From Lachnospiraceae bacterium (GTDB taxonomy: Bacteria; Bacillota; Clostridia; Lachnospirales; Lachnospiraceae): a stretch of 64,000 nt of DNA. The position numbers were made by a program, and so were the translations under genes. A model generated the notes under the pieces. The model made no database searches, had not been told where the DNA came from, and saw only the letters and a program-made list of their open reading frames with translations. Shown in pieces: positions 38,285 through 47,294 of the stretch. The stretch is from positions 1 through 64,000 of the forward strand of contig CAJTGB010000018.1 of NCBI GenBank assembly GCA_910575835.1, written 5' to 3'. The stretch's first letter is position 1. Each line of letters starts with the position of its first letter.

Positions 38285-39091
38285 ATGAAGTACAGTTATT
38301 ATCCGGGATGCACTTTGAGAACAAAGGCAAAGGATCTGGATGTCTATGCGAGGGCTTCAGCAGCGGCGCTTGGAATCGAGTTAGAAGAGATCGAAGACTG
38401 GCAGTGCTGCGGCGGGGTCTATCCGCTTGGTTCGGACGAGATCGCGACGAAGCTGTCTTCCGTTCGTGCGCTGAATGCGGCGAAGGAGAAGGAACAGGAT
38501 CTCGTAACGATGTGTTCCGCGTGTCATCATGTGATCAAACGTGTCAATGATGATATGAAGAATGTGGAGGACATCCGTACCAGAGCGAACAATTACATGG
38601 AACTTGAGGAGCCTTACGCAGGTGAGACGGAGGTTCTTCATTTCCTGGAAGTCCTTCGTGACAGAGTAGGATTTGACGAATTGAAGAAGAAGGTTAAGAA
38701 TCCGCTGACGGGTAAGAAGATCGGTGCATATTACGGCTGCCTGCTCCTTCGCCCAAGCAAGCTCTTAAGCTTTGACGATCCGGAGAATCCGGCGATCATT
38801 GAAGATTTCATACGCGCCATCGGAGCGGAGCCGGTAGTATATCCATACCGCAACGAGTGCTGCGGCGGTTACATTTCCTTAAAGGAGAAGGATCTGTCCA
38901 AGGGAATGTGCGAGAAGATCATGGCAAGCGCCGAAGGCTTCGGAGCCGAGATGCTCACGACGGCATGTCCGCTCTGCCTGTATAATCTGAATAAGAGTAC
39001 GGGAGCAAAACTTCCGGTCGTCTACTTTACAGAGCTTCTGGCAGAAGCGTTGGGCGTAAAAGAAGAAGTGAAAGAGGAGGTGCAGAAGTAA
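38285..39091 (+). CDS. hdrB: HdrB-like subunit with two CCG domains
   Basis: This 268-residue protein is homologous to the B subunit of heterodisulfide reductase. Both CCG cysteine sets are complete: C9, C41-C42, C77, C80 and C152, C192-C193, C228, C231. Each set should hold a noncubane [4Fe-4S] cluster, the site of disulfide chemistry in methanogens. This bacterium is unlikely to use CoM-S-S-CoB, so the partner is probably another acceptor or simply the fumarate reductase. The stop overlaps the hdrC start (TAATG). Confidence 0.88.
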   Translation: MKYSYYPGCTLRTKAKDLDVYARASAAALGIELEEIEDWQCCGGVYPLGSDEIATKLSSVRALNAAKEKEQDLVTMCSACHHVIKRVNDDMKNVEDIRTRANNYMELEEPYAGETEVLHFLEVLRDRVGFDELKKKVKNPLTGKKIGAYYGCLLLRPSKLLSFDDPENPAIIEDFIRAIGAEPVVYPYRNECCGGYISLKEKDLSKGMCEKIMASAEGFGAEMLTTACPLCLYNLNKSTGAKLPVVYFTELLAEALGVKEEVKEEVQK

Positions 39092-39480
39092 TGAGTTCCG
39101 AGAAGAAACAGGCGGAGCTGATCAAGGAGATCAGCGGCGTGAATCCGCTCAAATGCATGAAGTGCGGCAAATGTTCTGCATCCTGCCCGTCCTATAACGA
39201 GATGGATATCAAACCGCATCAGTTTGTATCCTATGTGATCAATGAAGATATCGAGAGCCTGGTGAATTCCAAGTCATTATGGAAGTGTCTCTCCTGTTTT
39301 GCATGTGTGGAGAGATGTCCGCGCGATGTGAAACCAGGCAAGCTTATCGACGCTGCAAGACAGGTGGTAGTGCGCCAGAAGGATCAGAATTACCTGTTGG
39401 CAGATGAGATCCCAGAGCTTTTGGATCCAGAGCTCCCGCAGCAGTTATTAGTCAGTGCATTCAGAAGATATAGGAGGTGA
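39091..39480 (+). CDS. hdrC: HdrC-like ferredoxin subunit
   Basis: This 129-residue protein has two [4Fe-4S] motifs: CMKCGKCSASCPSY and CLSCFACVERCPRD. In Hdr complexes HdrC relays electrons from HdrA to HdrB. It is tightly coupled to hdrB upstream and starts hdrA 6 bp downstream. Confidence 0.9.
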   Translation: MSSEKKQAELIKEISGVNPLKCMKCGKCSASCPSYNEMDIKPHQFVSYVINEDIESLVNSKSLWKCLSCFACVERCPRDVKPGKLIDAARQVVVRQKDQNYLLADEIPELLDPELPQQLLVSAFRRYRR

Positions 39481-39486
39481 GTCTAA

Positions 39487-41475
39487 GTGCAGAGGATAGG
39501 AGTATTTGTCTGCCATTGCGGAAGTAATATTGCCGCTACGGTGGACGTAAGCAAAGTAGCAGAGATGTCTCTCATGGAGCCGGGCGTTGTCCATGCCGAA
39601 GACTACCAGTATATGTGTTCCGAAGCAGGCCAGGCTAAGATCGCCGCAGCGATCAAGGAGAAGAATTTGACAGGAATCGTCGTATGTTCCTGTTCCCCGC
39701 GTATGCATGAGGCTACATTCAGAAAGGCGGCGGAGCGTGCGGGACTGAATCCGTACATGGTAGAGATCGCCAACATCCGCGAGCATTGTTCCTGGATCCA
39801 TAAGGATATGGAAGAGGCGACCAAGAAAGCAGTGATCCTCATGAGGGCGGCGGTTGCGAAGGTGAACTTAAACGCTCCGCTTCAGGCGGGAGAGAGCCGT
39901 GTGACCAAGAGGGCGCTGGTGATCGGAGGCGGAATCGCAGGTATCCAGACAGCCCTTGATATTGCGGACGCAGGCTATGAGGTTGATATCGTGGAGAAGA
40001 CGCCGAGTATCGGAGGAAGGATGTCGCAGCTTGACAAGACGTTCCCGACTCTTGACTGTTCCGCGTGTATCCTGACGCCGAAGATGGTGGAAGCGTCAGC
40101 CCATGAGAAGATCACCATCTATACATACAGCGAAGTAGAGAAGGTAAGCGGGTTCGTAGGAGACTTCACCGTGGATATCCGCAAGAAAGCAAGAAGCGTG
40201 GATATGAACAAGTGTACCGGCTGCGGAGTCTGCCAGGAGAAATGTCCGTCCAAGAAGGCTCCGAGCGAGTTTAACAGAGGCCTGAACACCAGAAGCGCCA
40301 TCTACACCCCGTTCGCACAGGCGATCCCGAATGTGCCGGTGATCGACCGTGAGGCGTGTATCAAGTTCAAGACCGGGAAGTGCGGAATCTGTTCCAAGGT
40401 CTGTCAGGCAGGCGCCGTCGACTACGAGCAGAAGGATGAGATCATCTCAGAGAAGTACGGTGCGATCGTTGTCGCGACAGGGTTTGATACCATCAACCTG
40501 GACAAATATGACGAATACGCATACAGCCAGAGCAAGGATGTCATCACGTCCTTAGAGTTGGAGCGTGTAATGAACGCCGCAGGACCGACCCACGGACACC
40601 TGGAGCGTCTCTCCGACGGAAAGGCTCCGAAGGAGATCGTATTTATCCAGTGTGTGGGAAGCCGCTGTTCCGACGACAGAGGCAAGCCGTACTGTTCCAA
40701 GATCTGTTGTATGTATACGGCGAAGCACGCCATGCTGATCCGTGACAAATACCCGGATGTGAACGTGACCGTATTCTATATCGACGTGCGTACGCCAGGT
40801 AAGAACTTCGACGAGTTCTACAGAAGAGCGGTAGAGCAGTACGGAGTGAATTACATCAAAGGACAGGTCGGAAAGGTAATCCCGCAGCCGGACGGAAAGC
40901 TCCTGGTACAGGGATCAGATCTTCTTGATAACCGTCAGATCTTAAAAGAAGCGGATATGGTAGTCCTTGCCACGGCGATCGAGCCGAATCCAGACGTGCG
41001 TAAGATCGCGACCATGCTGACTGCAAGCATTGACACGAATAATTTCCTGACAGAAGCTCATGCGAAGCTCCGTCCGGTAGAGTCGCCGACAGCCGGTATC
41101 TTCTTATCCGGCGTATGCCAGGGACCAAAGGATATCCCGGAGACGGTTGCCCAGGCGGGAGCTGCTGCTGTAAAAGCGATCGGGCTTCTTGCGAAGGATA
41201 AACTGATGACCAACCCATGTACCGCACAGTCAGACGTCCTGCTGTGTAACGGATGTTCTACCTGTGAGAATGTATGTCCGTACGGTGCGATCACTTATGA
41301 AGACAAAGAGGTCAACGACCATGGAATCCGCGAGACACGCCGTGTGGCAGTGGTAAATAACGCACTCTGCCAGGGCTGCGGCGCTTGTACCGTTGCATGT
41401 CCGTCAGGAGCCATGGATCTGCAGGGCTTCTCCAATAGACAGATCTTAGCGGAGGTGGATGCAATATGCCGTTAG
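39487..41475 (+). CDS. hdrA: HdrA-like flavoprotein (bifurcating-type)
   Basis: This 662-residue protein is the flavin core of Hdr complexes. The FAD motif is VIGGGIAGIQTALDIADAG near residue 145, followed by FPTLDCSACILTPKM. N-terminal cysteines occur in CHCGSN and CSCSPRM. Middle ferredoxin motifs are CTGCGVCQEKCP and CGICSKVCQAGA, and the C-terminal ones CNGCSTCENVCP and CQGCGACTVACP. In methanogen and Desulfovibrio homologues the HdrA FAD bifurcates electrons between a high-potential acceptor and ferredoxin. The start is GTG (39487) after GGAGGTGAG. MvhD-like gene overlaps its end. Confidence 0.92.
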   Translation: MQRIGVFVCHCGSNIAATVDVSKVAEMSLMEPGVVHAEDYQYMCSEAGQAKIAAAIKEKNLTGIVVCSCSPRMHEATFRKAAERAGLNPYMVEIANIREHCSWIHKDMEEATKKAVILMRAAVAKVNLNAPLQAGESRVTKRALVIGGGIAGIQTALDIADAGYEVDIVEKTPSIGGRMSQLDKTFPTLDCSACILTPKMVEASAHEKITIYTYSEVEKVSGFVGDFTVDIRKKARSVDMNKCTGCGVCQEKCPSKKAPSEFNRGLNTRSAIYTPFAQAIPNVPVIDREACIKFKTGKCGICSKVCQAGAVDYEQKDEIISEKYGAIVVATGFDTINLDKYDEYAYSQSKDVITSLELERVMNAAGPTHGHLERLSDGKAPKEIVFIQCVGSRCSDDRGKPYCSKICCMYTAKHAMLIRDKYPDVNVTVFYIDVRTPGKNFDEFYRRAVEQYGVNYIKGQVGKVIPQPDGKLLVQGSDLLDNRQILKEADMVVLATAIEPNPDVRKIATMLTASIDTNNFLTEAHAKLRPVESPTAGIFLSGVCQGPKDIPETVAQAGAAAVKAIGLLAKDKLMTNPCTAQSDVLLCNGCSTCENVCPYGAITYEDKEVNDHGIRETRRVAVVNNALCQGCGACTVACPSGAMDLQGFSNRQILAEVDAICR

Positions 41476-41906
41476 AAAATAAAGAATTCAAACCGAAGAT
41501 TGTGGCATTCTGCTGTAACTGGTGCAGTTACGCGGGAGCCGACCTGGCAGGAAGCAGCCGTCTTACCTATCCTGCCGATGTGAAGATCATCCGCGTGCCA
41601 TGTTCCTGCCGTGTGAATCCCATGTTCATCTTAAGAGCATTCGAGAAGGGGGCAGACGGAGTGATCATGTGCGGATGCCACCCGGGAGACTGCCATTACA
41701 GCACCGGAAACTACTATGCGAGAAGGCGTATGACGCTGTTATTCTCCATGCTTGACTACATCGGCGTGGAAAACGGACGTACCCGTGTAGAATGGGTATC
41801 TGCGGCAGAGGGCGTGAAGTTCTCTGAGACGATGAACAGTTTCGTAGAGAAGATCTATTCTCTCGGTGAAAATGTAAGATTGGGGGATCTAAGATGCAAG
41901 AGTTAA
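41466..41906 (+). CDS. MvhD/FlxD-like iron-sulfur electron-transfer subunit
   Basis: This 146-residue protein resembles MvhD/FlpD: CCNWCSYAGADLAG at the N-terminus and CGCHPGDCHY in the middle are the expected [2Fe-2S] ligands. MvhD-type subunits dock a hydrogenase, formate dehydrogenase or NADH module onto HdrA. It overlaps hdrA by 10 bp and the next gene by 13 bp. Confidence 0.9.
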   Translation: MPLENKEFKPKIVAFCCNWCSYAGADLAGSSRLTYPADVKIIRVPCSCRVNPMFILRAFEKGADGVIMCGCHPGDCHYSTGNYYARRRMTLLFSMLDYIGVENGRTRVEWVSAAEGVKFSETMNSFVEKIYSLGENVRLGDLRCKS

Positions 41907-42868
41907 TTAACCGTGCAAAAGAACTGCTGGCTGACGGAACAGTGGCACGGGTTCTCGGCTGGAAGGCCGGAGACTTGCCTTACAATCCGGAACCGGCTTA
42001 CTTCGAGACAGAAGAAGATTTGAAGGATTTTGTATATAACGGGTTCTGCGGAGCCAACTTAAGCAAATACATGATCGAAGCTTCCAAGCTGGAAGGAAAG
42101 ACCATGGTCTGCTTAAAACCATGCGATACATACAGCTTTAACCAACTGATCAAGGAGCATCGGGTAGACCGGGAGAAAGCTTATATCGTAGGCGTGGGAT
42201 GCAAGGGCAAACTGGATATTGAAAGAATCAAGAAGCAAGGGATCAAAGGAATCGAGAGCATCGAAGGCGCAGAGATCACGGATGAAGCGGATACTTTGAA
42301 GATTCAGACCATTTACGGGGAGAAATCTATCTCTTACGCAGACGGTATGCTGGAGAGATGCCATGTCTGCAAGGGCAAGGATCACATGATCTTTGACGAG
42401 CAGATCGGAGAGTCCAAGGAGACGAAGGATGCGGAACGCTTCGACGAAGTAGCGAAGATCGAGGCGATGAGCCCGGAGGAGAAGTTCGCGTACTTCAGAA
42501 GTGAACTGAGTAAATGTATCCGCTGCAATGCCTGCAGGAACGCATGTCCTGCCTGCAGCTGCCGCAAATGCGTATTCGACAGCAACAAGTTCGACAGCTC
42601 CCAGAAGGCGAACGTGGACTCCTTTGAGGAGAAGATGTTCCACATCATCCGCGCGTTCCATGTGGCCGGAAGATGTACGGACTGCGGCGAGTGCAGCCGT
42701 GTATGCCCGCAGGGGATCCCGCTTCACCTGTTCAACCGCAAGTTCATCAAGGATATTGATGAATTATACGGGGAATACCAGGCAGGAGCAGATACCGATT
42801 CAAAAGCACCGCTTACAAACTATACGTTTGAGGATGCGGAACCAAGTATAGTAGGAAAGAGGGGATAA
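41894..42868 (+). CDS. FlxC-like 4Fe-4S dicluster protein
   Basis: This 324-residue protein has an N-terminal region like the F420-hydrogenase beta/formate dehydrogenase beta type (CLKPCDTYSFNQLI, VGVGCKGKLD). Two [4Fe-4S] motifs follow: CIRCNACRNACPACSCRKC and CTDCGECSRVCP. Its position between FlxD- and FlxB-like genes matches the third subunit of Flx complexes. It probably relays electrons between the NADH module and HdrA. Confidence 0.75.
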   Translation: MQELINRAKELLADGTVARVLGWKAGDLPYNPEPAYFETEEDLKDFVYNGFCGANLSKYMIEASKLEGKTMVCLKPCDTYSFNQLIKEHRVDREKAYIVGVGCKGKLDIERIKKQGIKGIESIEGAEITDEADTLKIQTIYGEKSISYADGMLERCHVCKGKDHMIFDEQIGESKETKDAERFDEVAKIEAMSPEEKFAYFRSELSKCIRCNACRNACPACSCRKCVFDSNKFDSSQKANVDSFEEKMFHIIRAFHVAGRCTDCGECSRVCPQGIPLHLFNRKFIKDIDELYGEYQAGADTDSKAPLTNYTFEDAEPSIVGKRG

Positions 42869-42871
42869 TGT

Positions 42872-43909
42872 ATGTATAAGATAGCCAAAGAGAATCTTTC
42901 CGCATTATTCCAGTTGATCGCGGAAACACGTGAGCTGTATCTTCCGGTGAAGACGGCCGGACAGACGAATTTTGCGGCGTGGAGCGAGGACGCAGAGGTA
43001 GATCTTGATACCTTAAAGACCGTAAAATCAGCCAAGGACGCATTCTTCCCGCAGAGCGAAGGTCTCTATACCGTGAAAAAAGAGGGAAAGAAGATGTCTA
43101 TCGAGCCGGAGCGCTTAAAAGAGCAGGATTTCGTCGTATTCGGCATGAAGGCCTGCGACGTGAAGGGCTTAGAGGTATTAGACAAGGTATTCTTATCCGA
43201 CCCGGTCGATACGTTCTATGCGGCAAGAAGAGATCATGGGACGGTCGTGGCTATGGCCTGCCATGAGCCGGAGGAGACCTGCTTCTGTAAGGTATTCGGA
43301 GTAGACGCAGCCAACCCGGCTTCGGATGTGGCGGTCTGGACAGTCGGAGACGAATTATATTGGAAGGCGCTGACCGAGAAAGGCGAAGCGCTCACGGAAA
43401 GCGTAAAGGAACTGTTCACAGAGGACGGCGCGGGCGAGGCGGCCGTAGAAGCAGAGAAAGAGAATATCCATAAGATCGTGGAGAAGCTTCCGTATATGAA
43501 CCTGTCCTTAGAAGGCTGGAACGGAGACGCGCTGTCTGAGAAGTTTGACTCTCCGGTCTGGGAAGAATTATACAAGCCATGTCTGGCGTGCGGTACATGT
43601 ACCTTCGTGTGCCCGACCTGCCAGTGTTATGATATCAAGGATTACACCGCAGGAAACAGCGTATCCCGATATAGATGCTGGGATTCCTGTATGTATTCCG
43701 ACTTTACGATGATGGCCCACGGCAACAACCGTACCAGCCAGATGCAGAGATTCCGCCAGAGATTCATGCACAAGTTAGTGTACTATCCGGCGAACAACGA
43801 CGGGATGTACTCCTGTGTCGGCTGCGGACGCTGTGTGGAGAAATGCCCGCAGGCGCTTAATATCGTGAAGGTTGTGAAAGCATTTCAGAATCAGGGAGGT
43901 GAAAAATAA
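42872..43909 (+). CDS. FlxB-like 4Fe-4S dicluster protein
   Basis: This 345-residue protein resembles the HyhB/AsrA subunits of NAD(P)-linked hydrogenases and sulfite reductases. It has VFGMKACDVKGLEVLD in the middle and CLACGTCTFVCPTCQCYD and CVGCGRCVEKCPQ at the C-terminus, binding two cubane clusters. It overlaps the reductase gene by 1 bp (TAATG). It probably hands electrons from the flavin reductase to the rest of the complex. Confidence 0.78.
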   Translation: MYKIAKENLSALFQLIAETRELYLPVKTAGQTNFAAWSEDAEVDLDTLKTVKSAKDAFFPQSEGLYTVKKEGKKMSIEPERLKEQDFVVFGMKACDVKGLEVLDKVFLSDPVDTFYAARRDHGTVVAMACHEPEETCFCKVFGVDAANPASDVAVWTVGDELYWKALTEKGEALTESVKELFTEDGAGEAAVEAEKENIHKIVEKLPYMNLSLEGWNGDALSEKFDSPVWEELYKPCLACGTCTFVCPTCQCYDIKDYTAGNSVSRYRCWDSCMYSDFTMMAHGNNRTSQMQRFRQRFMHKLVYYPANNDGMYSCVGCGRCVEKCPQALNIVKVVKAFQNQGGEK

Positions 43910-44763
43910 TGGGAGAATGTACATGTCATAAGAATTATACATTAGATACTCTGATCCCCCAGGTCGGCGTGATCACGGATATCCGCCAGGAGACGCCGGA
44001 TGTGAAGACCTTCCGGGTAAATGCGCCCGAGGGAGGCAAGCTTTTTGAGCATATGCCGGGACAGTGCGCTATGGTCTGTGCGCCTGGGATCAGCGAAGGT
44101 ATGTTTTCCATTACTTCTTCGCCGACTAATAAGGAATATCAGGAGTTCAGCATCAAGCAGTGTGGTATCTTGACGGACTATCTTCACAGCCTGGAGGTGG
44201 GCGATGAGATCACGGTCCGGGGACCATACGGCAATTCATTTCCGGTAGAGACAGAGCTTAAGGGTAAGAACCTTCTGTTCATCGCAGGCGGTATCGGCCT
44301 TGCGCCTCTTCGTTCTGTCATCAATTATGTGCTTGACAACCGTGAGAATTACGGGACGGTGGATATCGTCTACGGCTCCCGTTCCGCGGAGGACCTGGTT
44401 CAGTTAAAGGAGATCCAGGAAGTATGGATGAAGGCAGAGGGCGTGAACGTCTACCTGACCATCGACAGAGAGCAGGACAATTGGGACGGTCATGTGGGAT
44501 TCGTTCCGAACTATGTAAAAGAGCTTGGATTCGACACGGACAGGACGGCGCTGGTATGCGGGCCTCCGATCATGATCAAGTTCGTGCTTGCTGGCCTTAA
44601 GGAGCTTGGGTTCACCACAGAGCAGGTCTACACGACGCTGGAGCTTCGGATGAAGTGCGGCGTAGGCAAATGCGGACGCTGCAATATCGGTTCCAAGTAT
44701 GTGTGCAAGGACGGCCCGGTATTCCGGTACGACGAGATCGACGAGCTTCCGAATGAATACTAA
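43909..44763 (+). CDS. FlxA-like FAD/NAD(H)-binding reductase
   Basis: This 284-residue protein has a ferredoxin-NADP reductase fold with a C-terminal [2Fe-2S] site, like HyhG/AsrB/PyrK. FAD-binding residues are in MPGQCAMV and FSITSSP. The NAD domain has FIAGGIGLAPLRS and CGPPIMIKF. The iron-sulfur motif MKCGVGKCGRCNIG ends the protein. It is the likely NADH entry point of the complex. Followed by a 215-bp structured gap before frdB. Confidence 0.88.
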   Translation: MGECTCHKNYTLDTLIPQVGVITDIRQETPDVKTFRVNAPEGGKLFEHMPGQCAMVCAPGISEGMFSITSSPTNKEYQEFSIKQCGILTDYLHSLEVGDEITVRGPYGNSFPVETELKGKNLLFIAGGIGLAPLRSVINYVLDNRENYGTVDIVYGSRSAEDLVQLKEIQEVWMKAEGVNVYLTIDREQDNWDGHVGFVPNYVKELGFDTDRTALVCGPPIMIKFVLAGLKELGFTTEQVYTTLELRMKCGVGKCGRCNIGSKYVCKDGPVFRYDEIDELPNEY

Positions 44764-44819
44764 GGCCCGCCAGTTCAGCCATGCAGGGATATCTATGCAG
44801 GGTTCGTGTATGCCTGCAT

Positions 44820-44950
44820 ACTAAGAACCATGAATAGATGTCCGGGAATGGGCGGGACGCCCATTCGGCGAAAAACGCAGCAACAGAAATGTTGCGGAGA
44901 AGCTGCGAAGCAGCGGTTTTGAGCTTAGCATGGCGAAACGTCCAATTGCG
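44820..44950 (+). other. Structured intercistronic element, three stacked hairpins
   Basis: The gap between flxA- and frdB-like genes holds no gene. It contains AATGGGCG/CGCCCATT (about 44856-44874), GCAACA-GAAA-TGTTGC (about 44879-44894) and GCTGC-GAA-GCAGC (about 44903-44915), with GGCGAAA repeated on either side. No T-run follows, so a terminator is not evident. It may be an RNA-processing or stabilising element, or a dispersed intergenic repeat. Confidence 0.55.
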
Positions 44951-44978
44951 AATAAATATAAGAAAGGATACGAATAAC

Positions 44979-45653
44979 ATGGAAAATATGGTAAATGTAT
45001 ATTTTAGCGGTAAGCGTTACAGTGTTCCGGCAGATCTTACGATCATGACCGCCATGGAATACGCCGGTTATACATGGAAAAGAGGGTGCGGCTGCCGTCA
45101 TGGTTTCTGCGGAGCCTGTGCGACCGTATACCGTATCAAAGGGAAAAATGAATTAAAGACCTGCCTTGCCTGCCAGACTCAGGTAGAAGAGGGCATGTAT
45201 GTGGCAAGCATCCCGTTCTTCCCGACAGATAAGAGGACCTATGAGATCGAGGATATCAAGCCGACCCAGCAGATCATGATGGAACTCTACCCGGAGATCT
45301 ACAGCTGTATCGGATGTAACGCCTGTACGAAGGCCTGTACACAGGATCTGAACGTTATGCAGTATATCGCATATGCACAGCGCGGGGAATTTGAGAAATG
45401 TGCGGAAGAATCCTTCGACTGTATCGGATGCGGATGCTGTACCGTAAGATGTCCGGCTGGTATCTCCCATCCTCACGTAGGTGTTCTGGCAAGAAGGCTT
45501 ACAGGAAAATACATTGCGCCTGAAACAGAGCATCTTGCAAACCGTGTAGATGAAGTGAACAAAGGAGAGTATGACGAGCTGATTGAGCAGATCATGCAGA
45601 AGCCGATCACGGAGATGCAGGAGCTTTATAATACAAGAGAGATTGAGAAATAA
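44979..45653 (+). CDS. frdB: Soluble fumarate reductase iron-sulfur subunit (FrdB-like)
   Basis: This 224-residue protein has an N-terminal [2Fe-2S] domain (cysteines 37, 39, 44, 47, 62, 65) and two C-terminal motifs CIGCNACTKACT and CIGCGCCTVRCP. It lacks membrane contacts and no cytochrome b or anchor gene follows. In methanogen TfrB a FrdB-like part is fused to an HdrB-like CCG part; here HdrB is a separate gene in the same cluster. AAAGGATACG precedes the ATG; longer upstream reading is rejected. Confidence 0.88.
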   Translation: MENMVNVYFSGKRYSVPADLTIMTAMEYAGYTWKRGCGCRHGFCGACATVYRIKGKNELKTCLACQTQVEEGMYVASIPFFPTDKRTYEIEDIKPTQQIMMELYPEIYSCIGCNACTKACTQDLNVMQYIAYAQRGEFEKCAEESFDCIGCGCCTVRCPAGISHPHVGVLARRLTGKYIAPETEHLANRVDEVNKGEYDELIEQIMQKPITEMQELYNTREIEK

Positions 45654-45666
45654 GGGAGGTCAGAAT

Positions 45667-47277
45667 ATGTATACACCATATCCAGAGAATATGATGGAAT
45701 CCATCAAAAAGGTAGAGGCTACAAGAGAAAAACGTATGTCTACAGAGCCGAGACGTCTGACCGCTGATGAAAAAGATGCTCTTCTTAAGGAGTTCCATCC
45801 TGATTATAATCCAGACGCTTTTGCCGAGATCAAGGTAGGTCCGAATAAAGGGCAGAAAGCGCCCCTTGAACTGGCGGAGATGCTTCACTCCACAAGCCGT
45901 CTGGTCAATGACAAGGTTGATATCACGAAGGTTGATTACGATGTGGACGTACTTGTGATCGGCGGAGGCGGGGCAGGTTCCTCCTGTGCCATCGAAGCCC
46001 ACAACGCAGGCGCTAACGTTATGATCGTGACGAAGCTTCGTATCGGCGACGCCAATACGATGATGGCGGAAGGCGGTATCCAGGCGGCAGATAAGGAGAA
46101 CGACTCTCCGGTTCAGCACTATCTGGACTGCTTTGGCGGCGGACACTTTGCCGCAAGGCCGGAACTGGTAAAACGTCTCGTAATGGAAGCGCCGGATGCG
46201 ATCAAATGGCTGAATGAGCTCGGCGTTATGTTTGATAAGGATGCAGACGGACGTATGGTAACGACTCACGGCGGCGGAACCTCCAGAAAGAGGATGCACG
46301 CATGTAAGGATTATTCCGGAGCAGAGATCATGCGTACTCTCCGCGACGAGGTACTGAACCGTCAGATCCCGGTGATAGAATTTACCTCCGCGGTAGAGAT
46401 CATCAAGGATGAAAAGGGCCAGGCGGCAGGCGCGGTCCTTGTCAACATGGAGACGGGAGACTACTCGGTTGCAAGGGCGAAGACGGTCGTGATCGCAACA
46501 GGCGGTGCAGGAAGAATGCATTACCAGGGATTCCCGACGTCTAACCATTACGGAGCAACCGCAGACGGATTGATCCTGGGTTACAGGGCGGGCGTACCGC
46601 TTCTCTACCAGGATTCCATCCAGTATCATCCGACGGGCGTTGCTCATCCGGTACAGATCCAGGGCGCGCTTGTTACGGAGAAGGTTCGTTCTGTGGGCGC
46701 GCAGCTTGTCAATGCAGAGGGTGAAGCTTATATTCATCCGTTGGAGACGCGCGATGTCAATGCGTCAGGCGTTATCCGTGAGTGCAGGGAAGGACGCGGC
46801 GTGGAGGCGCCAAGCGGACAGAAAGGCGTATGGCTTGATACGCCTATGATCGAGATCCTCGGCGGAGAGGGAACGATCGAGAAGAGGATCCCGGCTATGT
46901 TCCGTATGTATATGAAATACGGAATTGATATGAGAAAGGTGCCGATCCTGATCTATCCTACACTGCATTATCAGAACGGCGGTCTTGAGATCGACGGAGA
47001 AGGATTCACGAAGAACATTCCAAACCTCTTAGCAGCAGGAGAAGCCGCAGGCGGAATCCACGGAAGAAACCGTCTGATGGGCAATTCCCTTCTTGACGTG
47101 ATCGTATTTGGAAGAAATGCAGGTAAGAAGGCTGCGGCAAAAGCCAAGGAAGTGGAGCTTGGCGCTATGAATCTTGACCATGTGGCAAGCTATGACGAGG
47201 AGCTTAAAGGAGCTTCTGTCTCCACAGAAGAAGTGTCACCGAAGCTTCTGCCGAAGTATGCAAGGCATGAGAGATAG
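45667..47277 (+). CDS. frdA: Soluble fumarate reductase flavoprotein (FrdA-like)
   Basis: This 536-residue protein is a fumarate reductase/succinate dehydrogenase-type flavoprotein. FAD motif: VIGGGGAGSSCAIEAHNAG near residue 97. Active-site landmarks HPTG and GRNRLMGNSLLDVIVFGR are present. The His that binds FAD covalently in membrane enzymes is replaced by Asn130 (ANTMMAEGG), as expected for soluble thiol:fumarate reductase and L-aspartate oxidase relatives with noncovalent FAD. An N-terminal extension of about 90 residues precedes the FAD domain. GGGAGGTC stands before ATG 45667. Confidence 0.87.
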   Translation: MYTPYPENMMESIKKVEATREKRMSTEPRRLTADEKDALLKEFHPDYNPDAFAEIKVGPNKGQKAPLELAEMLHSTSRLVNDKVDITKVDYDVDVLVIGGGGAGSSCAIEAHNAGANVMIVTKLRIGDANTMMAEGGIQAADKENDSPVQHYLDCFGGGHFAARPELVKRLVMEAPDAIKWLNELGVMFDKDADGRMVTTHGGGTSRKRMHACKDYSGAEIMRTLRDEVLNRQIPVIEFTSAVEIIKDEKGQAAGAVLVNMETGDYSVARAKTVVIATGGAGRMHYQGFPTSNHYGATADGLILGYRAGVPLLYQDSIQYHPTGVAHPVQIQGALVTEKVRSVGAQLVNAEGEAYIHPLETRDVNASGVIRECREGRGVEAPSGQKGVWLDTPMIEILGGEGTIEKRIPAMFRMYMKYGIDMRKVPILIYPTLHYQNGGLEIDGEGFTKNIPNLLAAGEAAGGIHGRNRLMGNSLLDVIVFGRNAGKKAAAKAKEVELGAMNLDHVASYDEELKGASVSTEEVSPKLLPKYARHER

Positions 47278-47294
47278 AAAAAGGAGATTAGATT

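Noticed and set aside
45607-46737. 376-residue minus-strand open frame opposite frdA
   Set aside because: It lies antisense to a clear fumarate reductase gene, has no recognisable motif or ribosome binding site, and reflects codon bias of frdA.
45667-47277. L-aspartate oxidase or membrane succinate dehydrogenase
   Set aside because: No NAD-synthesis genes are nearby, fumarases follow directly, and no membrane anchor gene is present; a soluble fumarate reductase is the better reading.
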